Positions 11,812-25,200 are shown, counted from the first letter of the stretch. The stretch is DNA of 64,000 nucleotides from Vitellaria paradoxa (GCA_019916065.1 CM034243.1:26562147-26626146); one strand, 5' to 3'. Notes: a model not told the origin generated them from the letters alone. Made by a program: numbers and translations.

Positions 11812-14800
11812 ATGTTGAGCTTTTTACAGAATATAAGGATGTATTCGCCTGGAGTCATAAAGAAATTATCTGAATTAGACCCTAAAGTTACTATTCATCA
11901 TTTAGCAATGAAGCAGGGTGTTCAAGCAGTTAAGCAAGCTCAGTATCGATTTTCACCAAAGTTGATTCCAAGGATTAAAGCCGAGATCAATAAACTCACT
12001 GAGGTTAGATTTATTCGAGAAGTCGATTATCGAACTTGAATCTGAAGTATGTCCCTGTAAAAAAGAAGAATGGACAAACTTAAGTATGCGTTGACTTTCG
12101 AGACCTCAACCATGTTTACCCAAAAGGTGACTTTCTACTCCCATTGACAGAACTTATGGTGGATGCCATTGCTGTTCACGAAGCCTTATCTTTTATGGAT
12201 AGCGCGTCTAGTTACAATCAAATTCGCATGGTGTCGCAAGATAAAGAGTTGACAACTCTTCATACACCCAAAGACATTTACTGTTACAAAGTAATGCTAT
12301 TTAGATTGAAGAATACAGGGGCGACTTATCAAAGAGTGATGTAAAAGATCTTCAATAACATGCTTCACAAAAATATTAAATGCTACATGGATGATCTTCT
12401 TGTAAAGTTAAGAAAGTGAGCAGATCATCTTTAAGATCTAAAAAAAGTGTTCGACTACCTATGTAGATACCAGCTTAAGATGAATCCCTTGAAGTGTGCC
12501 TTAGGTGTTTTATCTGGAAAGTTCCTTCGGTTCATTGTACGTCATCGAGAAATTGAAATATACCAACCAAAAATTGATGCTATTTTAAAGATGCCTGAAC
12601 CTCGAAATATTCATAAGCTTAATAGTCTTTAAGGGCATTTAGCCTATCTCAGACTGTTCATTTCAAATTTAGCTAGTCGTTGTCAACCATTTAGCTGGCT
12701 AATGAAAAAAGAAGTTTCGTATGAATGAAATAAAGTAAACAGCAACACCTTTAAAAGCATTAAGGAATATTTGATGAAATCACTAGTATTGGCTGCTCCT
12801 ATTCTTGGGAAGCCATTAGTTCTGTACATTGCTGCACAAGAACGGTGTGTTGGGCTTTACTTGCTCAAGAAAATGAAAAAAGAAAAGAAAATTTCCTTTG
12901 CTATTTTAGTAGGGATGACCCCCAATGAGTGGAACTACTCGCCAATTGAGAAGATATGTTTGACTTTAGCGTTTGCAATTCAAAAGTTGTGCCATTATTT
13001 TCAAGCTCACATTGTTTATCTCATCTCTAAAGCCAATCTTGTCAAGTATATCATGTCAAAACTAGTCATGTCTGATTGATTAGCAATATGGTCTTTTCTT
13101 CTTCAAGAATTTGAGATCATTTACGTGCCTCAAAAGATGGTTAAAGGACAAGTTTTAGCTGATTTCCTAGCTAATCATTCCATACTTGTTGATTGGGAAC
13201 TATCAAAAGAACTACCAAACAAAAACGTCCTCTATATAGAAGTTCGACAACCATAGAAAATGTATTTTGATGGAGCAGCTCAGCGCAGTGGTAGAGAAGT
13301 TGGTGTAGTATTTCTCACTATTGAAGGAGACATATTTCCTTACACTTTCACTCTTACACAGCTCTGTTCAAATAATAAAACTAAATATCAAGCACTCATA
13401 GTTGAGTTAAAAATGGCTGACAACATAAAGCCGTTAAAACTTAATGTGTATGGAGATTTGAAATTGATAATCAATTAGCTGTTAAACATTTATGAAGTAA
13501 AAAGCTTGAACTTGTTCCTTACTGTAACTATGCAACTCAATTGATAGGATAGCTCGGCGCCATTACCTTAGAATATGTGCCAAATAAAGATAATAATCAA
13601 GCAGATTCTCTTACTAAACTTGCTTCAATACTTACATTGCCTGATCAAGAGGCGCAAATCCCAAATTTATTAAAGATGGGTCATTCCCCGCTCTTCTATG
13701 ATGAAAATGATGATGAAAGAGAAGTAATGCAATCTAAATCTTTGAAATTGAAGAAAATGATTGGGGTCAACCACTTATTGATTATCTACTCCATTAAAAG
13801 TTGCCAAAAGGTCTACGTAGAAAAATAGACATAAAGTGTCAAGCCTTAAGGTTTGTTTACTATAAGGATACAACCTATCGCCACATATTTGAAAGACTAT
13901 TCCATCGCAGCCTAGGAGAGATTAAAGCTACATAAGATTTAGAATAAGCTCACTTTAGCGTGTGTGGCACTTATCAATTTGATCTGAAACCTCACTTTCG
14001 AATCAGAAGAATGGGGTACTACTGGCCTACGATGGTGAAAGACTTTAGGGAGTACGCAAGATATGTTAAGCCTGTCAATTCCATAGAAATTTTATATATA
14101 AACCGTCATTCCATCCAACTGTCGCTTCTTAGCCATTTAATGCATAGGGGCTAGATATAATGGGGCCATTGCGTAAGTCTTTTGTTGGTTATTTATACAT
14201 TTTGGCAGCAACTGACTATTTTTGTAAGTGGGTTGAAATTGTACCATTAAAAGAAGTTAAAAGAAAATGTCGTGGACTTCATTTGCACTAATATTATCTT
14301 AAGATATGGTGTGCTGCGATACATCATCACTAATAATGGGAACAGTTTGATGAACAAGTTGTGTGAAAAGTTTAGTTTTAAAAAACACAACTCCTCTATG
14401 TACAATGCACTTGCAAATGGTCTTGCTGAGGCGTTTAATAAGACTCTTAGAAATTTGTTAAATAAGTTAGTCGTAAAGTCAAAGAAAAATTGGCATGAGG
14501 GAATTGGAGAAGCTATTTGGGCTTATTGAACAACATATCAAACATTTACATAAGCTACTCCTTATACTTTGGTATATGGCATGGAAACTGTTCTCTCTCT
14601 CGAGCATCAAATCCCATCATTATGAATTGCTCTTCAAGAAGTCTCACTCAGGAAGAAAATGCTCGCCTTTGAGTAGAAGAATTGGAAGTACTTGATGAGA
14701 AGATACTTGATTCACAGCAATGTTTAGAGTGTTACCAAGCTTATCTTTCCAGAGCATTCAACAAAAAAGTGCAGCCTTGATCCTTGCAAAAAGGAGACTT

Positions 14801-14990
14801 AGTATTCGCCGTGAGAAGATCTATCATTACCACTCATCGTACAGAAAACATGTTTAACTCTGAGTGTAATGACCCATATATGGTATAAGAAGTCTACTCA
14901 AATGGAGCACACAAGATAGTTGCTGAAGATGGCTTAAGAAATGGCCCTATAAATGGCAAATTCTTAAAGCGCTAATATCCTTAAAAATCA
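11812..14990 (+). pseudogene. Tat-type RT, RNase H, second RNase H and integrase
   Basis: Pieces in order: RT with SFMDSASSYNQIRM (12190) and the catalytic CYMDDLLVK (about 12385); RT-linked RNase H (LVLYIAAQERCVGLYLL, 12800; VLADFLANH, 13155); a second, archaeal-type RNase H (MYFDGAAQRSGREVGVVF, 13260-13478); and integrase (ILAATDYFCKWVEIVPL, 14200; YIITNNGNSL, 14315). The last motif has Asn where the second catalytic Asp is expected. Reading ends near 14985 in the usual FLKR-YP tail. More than ten stops and shifts make it inactive. Confidence 0.75.
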
Positions 14991-15043
14991 TGTATTACTC
15001 ATGGCATGAGTATAAACTGTGAAAGACACAAAAAAAAAAAAAA

Positions 15044-15405
15044 ATGAACTACGCTTGGCTTGATCCCCACTTTGGGTACATAGGTAACTTGGGGTCTATT
15101 TTACGTTCAGTAATTCATTAAAAAAATCCATTTTAATGAACTACGCGTAACTTGATCCTATCTTGAGTACGTAGGCAACTTGCAATCTGTTTCAAGTTCA
15201 GTCATTTATTAAAAAAAAAAATGAACTACGCTTGGTTTGATCCAATCTCAAGTATCTAGGTAACTTGGAATCTGTTCCAAGTTCAGTCATTCATTAAAAA
15301 AGAAAAAATCCATTCTGATGAACTATACTTGGCTTGATCCCATCTTGGGTACGTAGGCAATTTGAAATCTTATTTCAAACTCAATCATCCAATCAAAAAA
15401 TTTTT
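15044..15405 (+). repeat. About 90-bp tandem repeat, four copies
   Basis: Copies start at 15044, 15136, 15221 and 15318, each opening ATGAACTA and containing a CTTGATCC...GTACGTAGGCAA-like core. They are separated by A-rich runs. This is the untranslated tail just after the Tat pol; similar tails with a TACGTAGGCA core are usual in plant Tat elements. Confidence 0.8.
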
Positions 15406-15959
15406 GACCCAATTTTGAGTAGTGAATTCATAATTTATACTCTTATGATAGAGCTTGTGATACACTGAGAACATCACCAAGAAGTCTTTCCGATGTCGAG
15501 GTGATCACTCAATAGCAGGAAATAGTCAACATCGTAATCTTTAGAATAAAGTGAAGAGTGTAAGTAACAATGCTTCTGAAGATGACTTCTGACAACGAAT
15601 TTTATCGTGGAAACGAATAATACCTATTAAGTAAGCTCCCAGAAAAGGTTAGAAAAGTCACATTGGTCCCACTTAAAACTCAATCTATTAGACAAGACTT
15701 CCTTAGATGTATACGTATTCATACGACCATTGCACCAAATAGGATCTACCTTTACCAAATGTCAAGAAAAATAGAGAATCTTCTGACTATATAGTGGATA
15801 ATTATCAAAGGTAACCATTATCTGAAAGAAAGTAATCACAACATCTTAGGGATCTGACATAGAGATTCCTAAGGCTTTTAATGCTTTCCCAATACCCTAG
15901 AGATTTGATACAGAGATTCTTAAGACCTTCAGTGTAGTCCCTATGTCCTCTTTAGAGGT
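15406..15959 (+). other. Non-coding Tat tail, no repeats recognised
   Basis: About 550 bases between two tandem arrays. No open frame or motif recognised; taken as element 3' untranslated sequence from its position. Confidence 0.4.
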
Positions 15960-17130
15960 TTGGAGGCATGAAAAAACTTTTAGCCTTGAATTCGACGCTA
16001 AAGCTATATTTAAAGGTTTTGGCTAATGTAGGCGCGAACGGATACTGGCACAAATAAACTTTCAACCCTGAATTCTCACCGAAGTCGAATTCAAAGGGTC
16101 TAGCTGATGTAGGCACAAACTGATGCTGGCACAAACAAACTTTCAGGCCTGAATTCCTGCCAAAACTAAATTCAAATGCTCTGACTGATGTAAGCGCGAA
16201 TGGATGCTAACATGAACAAGCTTTCAGCTCCAAATTTTTGCCAAAGCTGAATTCAAAACCTCTAGCTGATGTAGGCACAAAAGGATGCTGACATAAAGAA
16301 ACTTTCAGCCCCGAATTGTTGTCGAAACTGAATTCAAAAACTCTGCCTAATATAGGCACGAATAAATACTGACTCGAACAACCTTTAGCCTCGAATTATT
16401 ATCGAAACCAAATTCAAAGGTTCTGGATGATGTAGACGCAAACAGATACTGGCATGAACAAATTTTTGGCCCTGAATTCTTGCCGAACTCTTGCTGATGT
16501 AGGCACGAACAGATGCTACTATAAACAACTTTCAGCCTTGAATTCTTACCAAGCCGAATTCAAAGGCTCTAGCTGATGTAGTCCCAAAGTGAAGAAATCT
16601 TCCAATAATAAAAGCTCAAACTGCTAAAGTCTTTAAAAAATAAAAGCTCAAAAATATGAAATCTTCAAATAATAAAATCTTAAACTGTTGAAGTCTTCAA
16701 ATAATAAACGCTCGAAGTGGTGAAATCTTCAAATAATAAAAGTTTAAAGCGATGAAATCTTCAAATAATAAAAGTTTGAATTGATGAAGGCTTGAAATAA
16801 TAAAAACTTAGGCACAAATGAATGTTGGCATTTTAGCCCCGAATTATTACTGAAACAGAATTCAAATGCTCTAGCTGATGTAGGCTCGAATGGATGTTGA
16901 CTCGAACAACTTTTAGCGTTGAATTCTTGTCGAAATTGAATTCAAAGGCTCTGGCTGATGTAGCGCAAATGGATACAAACACGAACAAACTTTTAGCCCT
17001 GAATTCTTGTTGAAGCCGAATTCAAAGGCTCTTACTGATGTAGGCACAAACAGATACTAGGACAAACCACTTTCAGCCCTAAATTCTTACTAAAGCCAAA
17101 TTCAAAGGTTATAGTTGGTATAGGCCCAAA
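15960..17130 (+). repeat. About 80-bp tandem array, about 12 copies in two blocks
   Basis: A diverged unit of about 80 bp containing CTTTCAGCC, GAATTC, and GCTGATGTAGGCACGAAC. Anchor positions fall near 16026, 16107, 16186, 16268, 16350, 16430, 16496, 16576, then 16880, 16958, 17035 and 17117. The gap between the two blocks is filled by the first block of 30-bp repeats. Confidence 0.85.
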
Positions 17131-17645
17131 GTAAAAAAAATCTTCCAATAATAGAAGCTTGAACTGTTGAAATCTTCAAATAATAAAAGCTCAAAGTGAT
17201 AAAACCTTCAAATAATAAAATTTTAAACTGCTGAAGTCTTCAAATAGAAAAAGCTCGAAGTGATGAAATCTTCAAATAATAAAAGCTGAAAGTGATGAAA
17301 TCTTCAAATAATAAAAGTTGAAACTAATAAAATCTTCAAATAATGAAAGGTTGAACTGATGAAGGCTTGAAATAAGAAAAACTTGAACAAATGAAGTCTT
17401 CAATTAATAAAAAGCTTGAATGGATGAAGTCTTCAATTAATAGAAAGCTCAAACTGACGAAGGCTTGAAATAACCAAAACTCGAACGGATGAAGTCTTCA
17501 ATTAATAGAAAGCTTGAACTAATGAAGTCTTCAATTAATAGAAAGCTCGAACTGATAAAAGGTTAAAATAATAAAAGATCGAACTGATAAAATGTTAAAA
17601 TAATAAAAGCTTGAGCTGATAAAATTTCTAGTAAATAAAAGGCTC
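16580..17645 (+). repeat. About 30-bp tandem array, two blocks
   Basis: A unit of 28-32 bp with the core GAAATCTTCAAATAATAAAAG occurs as blocks 16583-16811 and 17125-17645. Each block starts directly after a partial 80-bp unit that reads ..AAATCTTCCAATAAT, so the two arrays share a junction and the pair has been duplicated as a higher-order unit. Confidence 0.8.
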
Positions 17646-17814
17646 AAACAAATAATGCCGAAGCAAAGATCAAACTCTAGTTGATAAAGGGTTGAATGGC
17701 TAAAACCTCGAATTCAATGTCGAAGCAGAATTCAAAAACTCTAGTTGATATACACTCAAAAAGATGTAGCCTTTGAGTTAATAGAGTTAAAAGTCAGCGA
17801 GTTAAAAAATTACA

Positions 17815-18035
17815 AAATTAAAATCTTAAAGTCAAGGTGCCAGATGTTAAAAAGAGGGGGTTAGCCATAAAAAAAAAATGCTGCATAAAAAAATGTAGCG
17901 TGCAAAAAAAAAAAAATTGCACAAGCATTCTGTCCATGGAAAGAAAAAAAAAGAGAAAAAAAAAAAAGAAAGGGGCATTTTGTGTTCGCCCAAGAAGAAA
18001 AGAAAAAGAAAAAAAAAATCTCATGCCTATAACGA
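17815..18035. repeat. A-rich low-complexity tract
   Basis: Runs of A and AAAG/AAAAG. The apparent open frames here encode only Lys- or Phe-rich simple sequence and are not genes. Confidence 0.85.
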
Positions 18036-18093
18036 GTCCGAAAAGGTACCATGCCTATTAAATATGCATTGATATGTATATAAACACGACGAA

Positions 18094-18235
18094 TGTTGTA
18101 TTTAGAGTGATAAAAAGTGAGATGAAATGAGATAAAATGAGAAAAATTGTGAGTTTGTAATTCGTATAGTAAAATAAATGTAAATAATTTTTAAAATTTT
18201 TTTATATTTTTCAGAATTTTTTATCATCTCTAAGG
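18094..18235. mobile_element. Small MITE relic, same family as 58413-58568
   Basis: Imperfect ends TTAGAGTGATAAAAAG and, inverted, TTAGAGATGATAAAAAATT enclose AT-rich DNA with GAGTTTGTAATTCGTAT. The intact relative at 58413 has the same ends and core. A target duplication is not clear here. A second, more damaged relative lies at about 18400-18530 (GTAAGTTCGTAATTCGT). Confidence 0.6.
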
Positions 18236-19339
18236 GGGCCCAAGAGCACTTCTGAATTATAGGAATAAAGTATCTTTGCTGGGATTTGTTGGAAGTGATG
18301 ACATGGCCAGTTTTGAAGAAAACATATGCATTGGGTTTTACCTTTGTTTTTTTTCTTTGAAAAGTCTCGCAATCTGAGATGCAATTCAAGTCTTTTGCAC
18401 TAGATGTACTTGAAGTAAAATAAAATAAGATGGGTTGTGATATAAGTTGTAAGTTCGTAATTCGTTTAATAAAATAAAAAAGTGAATAATTTTTAAAAAT
18501 TTTAAAAATTTTTAATAAATCAAACGCAACCTATAGCAACCTATATAATGGCAGAGCGGACCGCTGTACCCAAACAATAGGAGGAATTCTCTCTGCTGCA
18601 CTTCAAAGAAAGAAAAAAGAAGACATACGACTCTATCTCGCCAGCGAAAGAAGAATAAAGATGTCTGCATTAGCCCGCTTCACTGGAGATTATTTTGAAT
18701 TGAAGAAAAGAATGGATGAAGAGTTCCTTTATATAGACAAAATTAAATTTTACTTTAATTATACTTTGATTTTCTAACAAGCTCATCAGAAATTTGATCA
18801 AATTCCAAGAATGAACCTCAATTAAATTAGGATTGTTCAAAGGAAGGTAAATTTTCAAGTTCAAATCATATTAGAATTAAAAACTAATTCTAGTCATTCT
18901 AATCTCCTGTGACACAACGAACCATGGAAGATCTGATATAGCGTCCAAAAAATATATATGTATACATACATATATTATGAGTTGTTCAAGAAGTTGTCTG
19001 ATGGAAAATAATGTCAGTTCCATTGCTATAAATTTTGGATTTCTCATAATCTTTGGAATTCTTATAAATTTTGGAGTTCTGATGATATGCGGGTAGTACT
19101 TGGATTGCTCAAACCCATTACAAGTATGGACTCCAGTCAAATTTCTATTTCATTCATCCAAGCTAAGGTGGTGCCAGAAGCTTCCTTTGAAATTCAAAAC
19201 AAAAGCCAAAGTCTGGTTCCGCAAACCAAATCAAGTGATCCGCCAAGCGTAGGATTAAATTCTAAAATTATTTTGAGTTAGAATTATATGTAATTTCAAC
19301 ACGGTTCCTAATTAAGTTTGAAATTTCAGAAGGAAATAA
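18236..19339. other. Unassigned sequence in the Tat tail
   Basis: Apart from the second MITE relic near 18400-18530, nothing recognised. Short open frames on both strands lack domain features and vary in composition. A GC-richer patch at 18548-18690 could be captured genic DNA but matches nothing I know. Confidence 0.3.
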
Positions 19340-19505
19340 ATTCTAACTTCTAGCAAAATTTAGAATTAGAAATAAATTTACTTTCTTTCATAAAAGCAAA
19401 TTTTGATTCTAACTCAAATTTAGAATTAGAAATAAATTTAATTTCTTTCATAAAAGCAAAATTTGATTCCAACTTGAATTTAAAATTTGAAATAAATTTA
19501 AATTC
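19340..19505 (+). repeat. About 65-bp tandem repeat, about 2.5 copies
   Basis: AATTTAGAATTAGAAATAAA followed by TTTCTTTCATAAAAGCAAA recurs at about 19358, 19420 and 19482 with a few changes. Confidence 0.75.
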
Positions 19506-19700
19506 GTTATTTTAATTTCTATGTACAGAAATTGAAATATATGAAATGAGACTTGCTTCAAATTAAAAAAAAAAAAAAAAAGTGTCATTCTACAAAAACC
19601 TGAATTGTTAATGTCAACGGCATTAAATTTTCAAATTCGAGATCCGCTCACTTTTTAACGCTACTGCAATATATACGTGATCAAGTTTTAAGGGGGTATT
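19506..19700 (+). other. Pre-LTR segment with candidate polypurine tract
   Basis: Mostly unremarkable AT-rich DNA with a run of 18 A near 19563. The end, TTTTAAGGGGGTATT (19686-19700), looks like a polypurine tract directly before the TG that starts the candidate LTR. Confidence 0.45.
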
Positions 19701-20395
19701 TGTAAACATACAAATTTTGGCCAATCAAATATTGCCAAGTGTTAGATAAAAGCTTAATTAAATCAAATCTTGCCACGTGTTTTGTGGAGGATTTCAACAA
19801 ATTTGCACATGTGAATAAATGACAAGCTGCCATATGTTAAAATGATGCAACCTGAAGTTGAGAAGACTTGACGATCAAATTGAACCACTTGTCAGTAGGG
19901 CCCGCTGCTAAAGATAATTTATAATTTATACTTATTAATATTTATCTCTTAAAAATAAATAAATAAGAAATAATTATTTAAGAAGTATGATATTATATTT
20001 AACTCTTTGATATTAGCTCCTATTTAATAAATAAAATAATGAGATAATTATTTTAGAGAAATTAAATTGTATTGTGACTCTCTTCACCACATCTATAAAT
20101 AGATGTCATTGCCAAAGAGAAGATATATTCTTTTTGCATACAAGGAGACTCTGCTGAATTAAGCTGTCAAACCCCCACAGACTCTCAAGCATCAAGACTC
20201 TCAACCACGTGTTAGTTCGAGATCAAGTTTCAAGCTCTCGAATTAACATTAAGAAGAGAAGAATTAGAGGATTAGTTCTTTGACTAGAATGCATCAGAGA
20301 TTGTAATCTATTTTTTTTTTTCTACAGATCAATAGAAGTTCGATTTGTTCTTATAATTTCTTGTTTATTTTTCAAATACGAAATTTGTGTGTACA
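19701..20395 (+). repeat. Candidate 3' LTR of the Tat-type element
   Basis: Starts TGTAAACATAC directly after a purine tract and would end ...GTGTGTACA at 20395 (TG...CA, about 695 bp). The region TTTCTTGTTTATTTTTCAAATACGAAATT near its end is typical of the R-U5 side of plant gypsy LTRs. The partner LTR lies outside the window, so both boundaries are inferred. A truncated relative lies at 56772-57061. Confidence 0.5.
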
Positions 20396-20675
20396 CTTTT
20401 ATCTCCAATCGAGATACTCCTACACCCCACAATCAGGATGCCTTACACCCCACTTGGTGTGCCCTCCAACATTCCTTAGCGCTCTTTTCTACAAAAGAAA
20501 TCATTTCTTTGATCGTAGGGATTATGATGTGGACTATGATAGCCATTAGAGTTGGACAAAGGTGGGTAATTGAAACATTTTGGAAGATTCTACTATCTTG
20601 GTTTGAAAATTTCAAAATGAGAGGACGGTTGTCAGTTGCCAGTTTTGAAGGCAACTGTGTAGCTGAACTAGTGCA

Positions 20676-20713
<38 letters not shown>

Positions 20714-22251
20714 AAACATTGGCAAAAACTCTGCTGAAACACCAGCATTGGACATGAGCATATTGTTGGTTGGGTACATGTTATGAGGATCAGTATTATT
20801 TCTACAGATTTTGCTTCTCTTTCACTTGCTTGGAATCCCTAACCCAGATTTTCAGTACCCAAATGTTGGTACAACACCATTGGAAGAAGTTGCAGCTGCA
20901 ATCCTATTACCCGATCACCAGTTGCCTGATGTGGAAGTTCCCAATTCCTCACTTCAGGATAAGTATTGGGTTCTGTATTTTTTTCGTGCACTAATCTTTT
21001 GCACATTCACAAGTTGATCCTATCAAAGCCACCTTGTTACTTTGGCACCAAAATACACCTAGGTGATGAGTTACCCAGATCTAACTAAAATAAATACTTG
21101 TGGATCTTAGAGTTCCTTGTATTCTTAAAATAAATTATTTTAATAGAATGCAATAAAAAATGACAAAGTGTTTCATTTAATACTTCAAATTATTTAGTAT
21201 AATTGTGGATATTATACTTAAATTTGTGAATTTTCAATTAAGACTCATTATCCCTTAGGAGAATAAAACCATTTTATGATTTTTGAGAAGAATAAAAGGT
21301 GAAACGGATATGGTATTCTATCTTTCAAAAGTACAACCAAACAAGAGAATAGAATGATCATTCACATTCCACCTTTATTCTACCCATCCAAATGTACCTT
21401 ATGTATCTTTCTATTCATTTTTGCATCCTTATTGTGTGCATAATCCCAATAGGCAGCGACATCCCCTAACTAATAACAAACAAATGCTTAAGAATACTCT
21501 TAGAGCACTTGATAAGAAACATGAAAGTATTTTGAAATGGTAAGAAATTATTTTAGTACTTATAATTTCTTTCTAAAAATGGATGAGTGGCTATTTTACA
21601 CACTTGTCTTCCCCTTTTAAAATTTTAACTAATACCTTTTAGGCAATGATTAGTAAAACTCAAAATAATACAATGTTTAAAAAAAATAAAAAAGAAGCAA
21701 GCTGATTGATAAAAGATTAAAAAAATGACTTTGAGATTCAATGAAGGCAGACTATGGTATGAAAGAACATGATGGCAAAGGTTGCAAGAATAAGTGGAAG
21801 CAATACTTGAAGGGAATCAATACCAAAGGAAACTATCTTAATTTCTTTGGAATTCTTTATGACCAATCTTGTACATTTTTTATTCTTCAACAAACAATTT
21901 GGATGCCGTGTTAAATTAATGAATATTCAAGAGACACAAATAAGAATTAACAAAATTGATACCAAAAATTTAATCAGTGCCTAACTAAATAAATTGGGAA
22001 ATAAAAATTCAAAAATAATCTAAATTGATTGTAAGAGCAAACATTCGAAACACTTGTTCATTTGGAAACATAGTTATAGATTCGAATTAATTACTTACTA
22101 CTTTTTCAATGACATTTGAAGGCACTAACTTCAATTTACAGCCTTCATTCAGTAACGAATTAGGATATTTGGAATTCTAATGGACTTCTTAATTTTTCTA
22201 ATTAATCAACCAAATTAAGGATGTATAAGATAAACAACTCTAGGATGATCC
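20396..22251. other. TNL 3' flank, paralogous to 57062-59199
   Basis: No gene recognised. The whole stretch aligns, with scattered changes and indels, to 57062-59199. It contains a run of 33 T (20679-20711; only 11 T then 10 G in the other copy) and a short open frame at 20770-21017 that is not conserved in the paralogue. The pair is the downstream part of the TNL duplication. Confidence 0.75.
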
Positions 22252-25200
22252 TCAAACAGAAGGCCAAGATAATGATGCACGTACTGTCCGGGCAAACCAA
22301 ATTTGTTCGAAATCACCTTCAGGACAAGGCTTGCAACCTTCACGATGAAGACCGAAATAGTAGACTACTGTTCTTGTCGGCTGTGGAGGAACCATACCCC
22401 TAACGCTACCGGGAACCGCTCTGCCATAGATACGGCTCTGTTGGGCTATTTCATCATCAGTACTTGTTGATTGGCTAGTCGTCTTTTCTTTTTCAAACAC
22501 AAGGCGGACACCAACCTCTTTCACTTCGAAATGTTCCGTACCAGCCACCGAAATATTCAATTTATCGCCAACTCCCAACTGCCCTTCAAGCCGCCAATAA
22601 CTTAGCCACATCACATCCTCATTATCTTCTGGAATGCCAAATACATCTGGGCAATAGCTCCACATCACACCCGTGGTTGTGTTACTAACGATAATATGTA
22701 AGAAGTTGTCAAAGTCACGATCGGAAAGCCCGTACACAGAACACACACTCAAGGCATGGATTCTGAAATTAGGATGTGAGGAAACAGTAAAAGATACTGA
22801 AGATCCTGTGTTCTTAATATTGAAGCAGTCTGGAACCTTGCTTCCCGGAACATAAGCATTAAACACATAACGTTCGTGGCATACCTGCAAGCAGAAAGCA
22901 TCATTTAACTGTTATAATATATATATTGGCTTACCCAAAATATATATATATATATATATTGACAGGCAGAGAGAGAGAGAGGGAACAGATCACCAGCAAA
23001 GAACGATTCCTTGGCTTGTATACAGACCCCATGTCTGTATGCAACTGTATATTAGCCTTTCCCTCCAGGGATTCCAAGTTGCGCAGGCCCAGATTATCAA
23101 GTATCTCGATGTCAACATTCTCTATGGATTCCAACTTGTACACTCCTTCAAGCTCGTCCAGATTCTCACAGTAAGTATAGTCTAAAGTTCTACGAGGTCG
23201 AAGTGATAGAAACTTTACTTTCTCCAACACTTTACAGTCTGCAACATTCAAATATTTTAAGTCATCATGTAACCCTTCAAGTGACCGAATTCTTGTGCAT
23301 GACTCTAATATAAGTATCTCAAGCCCAGCATGATCTCTTATGCAATCTGGGAGGCTACAAATTGGATTATTGCTAAGATTTAATTTCCGCAAGGACGATA
23401 GGTTGCCAAAATCATTCGGGAAATCATCCTCTGACAGATTGCAGTTCACAAGACCTAATTTTACCAAGCAATGTGGTAAAGAAGCCCATGAATATTCTGG
23501 ACTTTTTCTTGGTTTCAATAACCATCCGAGTAATGAATGCCTTGCTTGAACCTCCTCGCTGATGGAGGGTGATTGAAATACATTAATTCCGTCTGCATAA
23601 AGCACCGTCAAAGATTCCATATGTCGGACCTCTGTAGGCAATTTCCCAAGATTTGAACAACCGGAGATGTCTAGCATTTCCAGGCATCTTAGCAATCCAA
23701 TGCTTCTTGGGAGATTCCACAGATTTTTGCAACCTCTCAAGTTCAACAAAACAAGCCTCTGCAGGGATCCGATGGATTCATGAACCTCAACCAAATTTAC
23801 ACAATTTGTAAGTATGAGCCTTTCAAGAATGGGAAGCATTGAGAAGTTGGGAGTTTTGGTAAGGCAACTAGAATCACTTAGATCAAGAATTTTTAATAAT
23901 TTGAGAAACTGTAAAACAAACCAAAAAAAAAAAAAGAAAAGAAAAAATGAGTTTAACATTAATACTATCAATTAAAACTATATGAATCTTGTAATTGAGA
24001 ATATATATATAGTGACTTACATACCTTGGTTCTATTGAAAACTTCTTTCAAACTACTATAACGCATTTCAAGAACAACCAATCTCTCCATAGGAAAATCG
24101 TTGGGTATAGACTGTAGAGGGAATCCATGCCAACACAACCATCTTAATCCTTTAGGAAATTTCTCATAACTTCCTCTGAGTTGTACATAACTAAGTTGCA
24201 GAAGTTTTAGGTTTCTCAGTTTTGCAAATGCATCAGCTTCCAAAACAACATGATTTGAATTTCCTAGAGCATTGCCTATCCATTGCCGAGAAAAGATACT
24301 CGAACCATACCATTTAAGCAAATTACCTATACTTCCCAACGATGAATTATTTAATGATTCTTCAAACTTACGTTTTCGATTGACACCAAAATTTTCCTTC
24401 AACAATCGCATATTGAGAATGAGGCCTTCGATTTCTTTAGTGCCCTGATAGAGAATGAGAAAGGGAGTATTGATTAGTAAATACAATCTGTACATTAAAA
24501 ATTATAAATATTATGAGAGTCAAGAATAATTCTTACAATATTTTCTATCAATACATCAAAGGAATCCTCATGATTCCACAATCTGCTACGACCTCCTGGC
24601 TCTTTAGGTGATTCTTGACGAACAATTTCTCTTCCCATTTGTTTAATCAACGGATGCATTTCCACTTGATTACATTCATTAATTGTCAACAGACATCTAT
24701 CAATGAGATTGTGAATCCCAATCAATGCATAAAAATCACATCCGTTAAGGATTGTAATTATACAATCTTTGTCATTTCCGACAAAGAAACAAGCAATATG
24801 GAGGAATATATCTTTGTCATGGTCATCCTGTAAAGAATCAAAACTTATTTTAAGTTTCTCGAGGATTTCACTATCCGGAATTGCTTTCAATTTCTCTATA
24901 TGACTTCTCCACAAATTTTTGTCACATCTAGATAGAGAAGAGCCCAAAATTTTGATTGCTAAAGGAAGCCCCCCACAATGGTACACAATCCTTTCTGAGT
25001 CCTCCACATAACCATCAATGGGATGGTTTTGTCCAAAGGCATGCCAACTGAATAGCTCCAAGGATTCATCACTATCAAACTCTTTAACTTGATACACTTT
25101 GTAAACTTCATGAGGCCTAACCAACCACTTATGCCTAGTGGTAATGATGATTTTACTACCCAAAGAAAGACAATCCCGCATTCCAAGCACCGCATCTAAC

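Larger units (their letters stand above)
1..20395 (+). mobile_element. Decayed Ty3/gypsy element, Tat type (host of a nested copia)
   Basis: Gag-like sequence at 1-389 resumes at 8456 after a copia element inserted with an AGAAC target duplication (385-389 and 8451-8455). It is followed by protease, reverse transcriptase, RNase H, a second RNase H, integrase, long tandem arrays and a candidate 3' LTR. A second RNase H between the RT-RNase H block and integrase is the known hallmark of the Tat group. Every domain is broken by stops and frameshifts, many of which look like C-to-T changes at Gln, Arg or Trp codons. The 5' LTR would lie before the window, so the right boundary (end of the candidate LTR) cannot be checked by LTR comparison. 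Confidence 0.7.

Noticed and set aside
15960..17645. Regular short repeats that could suggest a CRISPR-like array
   Set aside because: The units are diverged head-to-tail repeats without constant repeat and unique spacers, in a plant retrotransposon tail.
20389..20757. Possible 122-codon gene with a hydrophobic tail
   Set aside because: The tail is a translated T-run and the frame is not kept in the paralogue at 57 kb.
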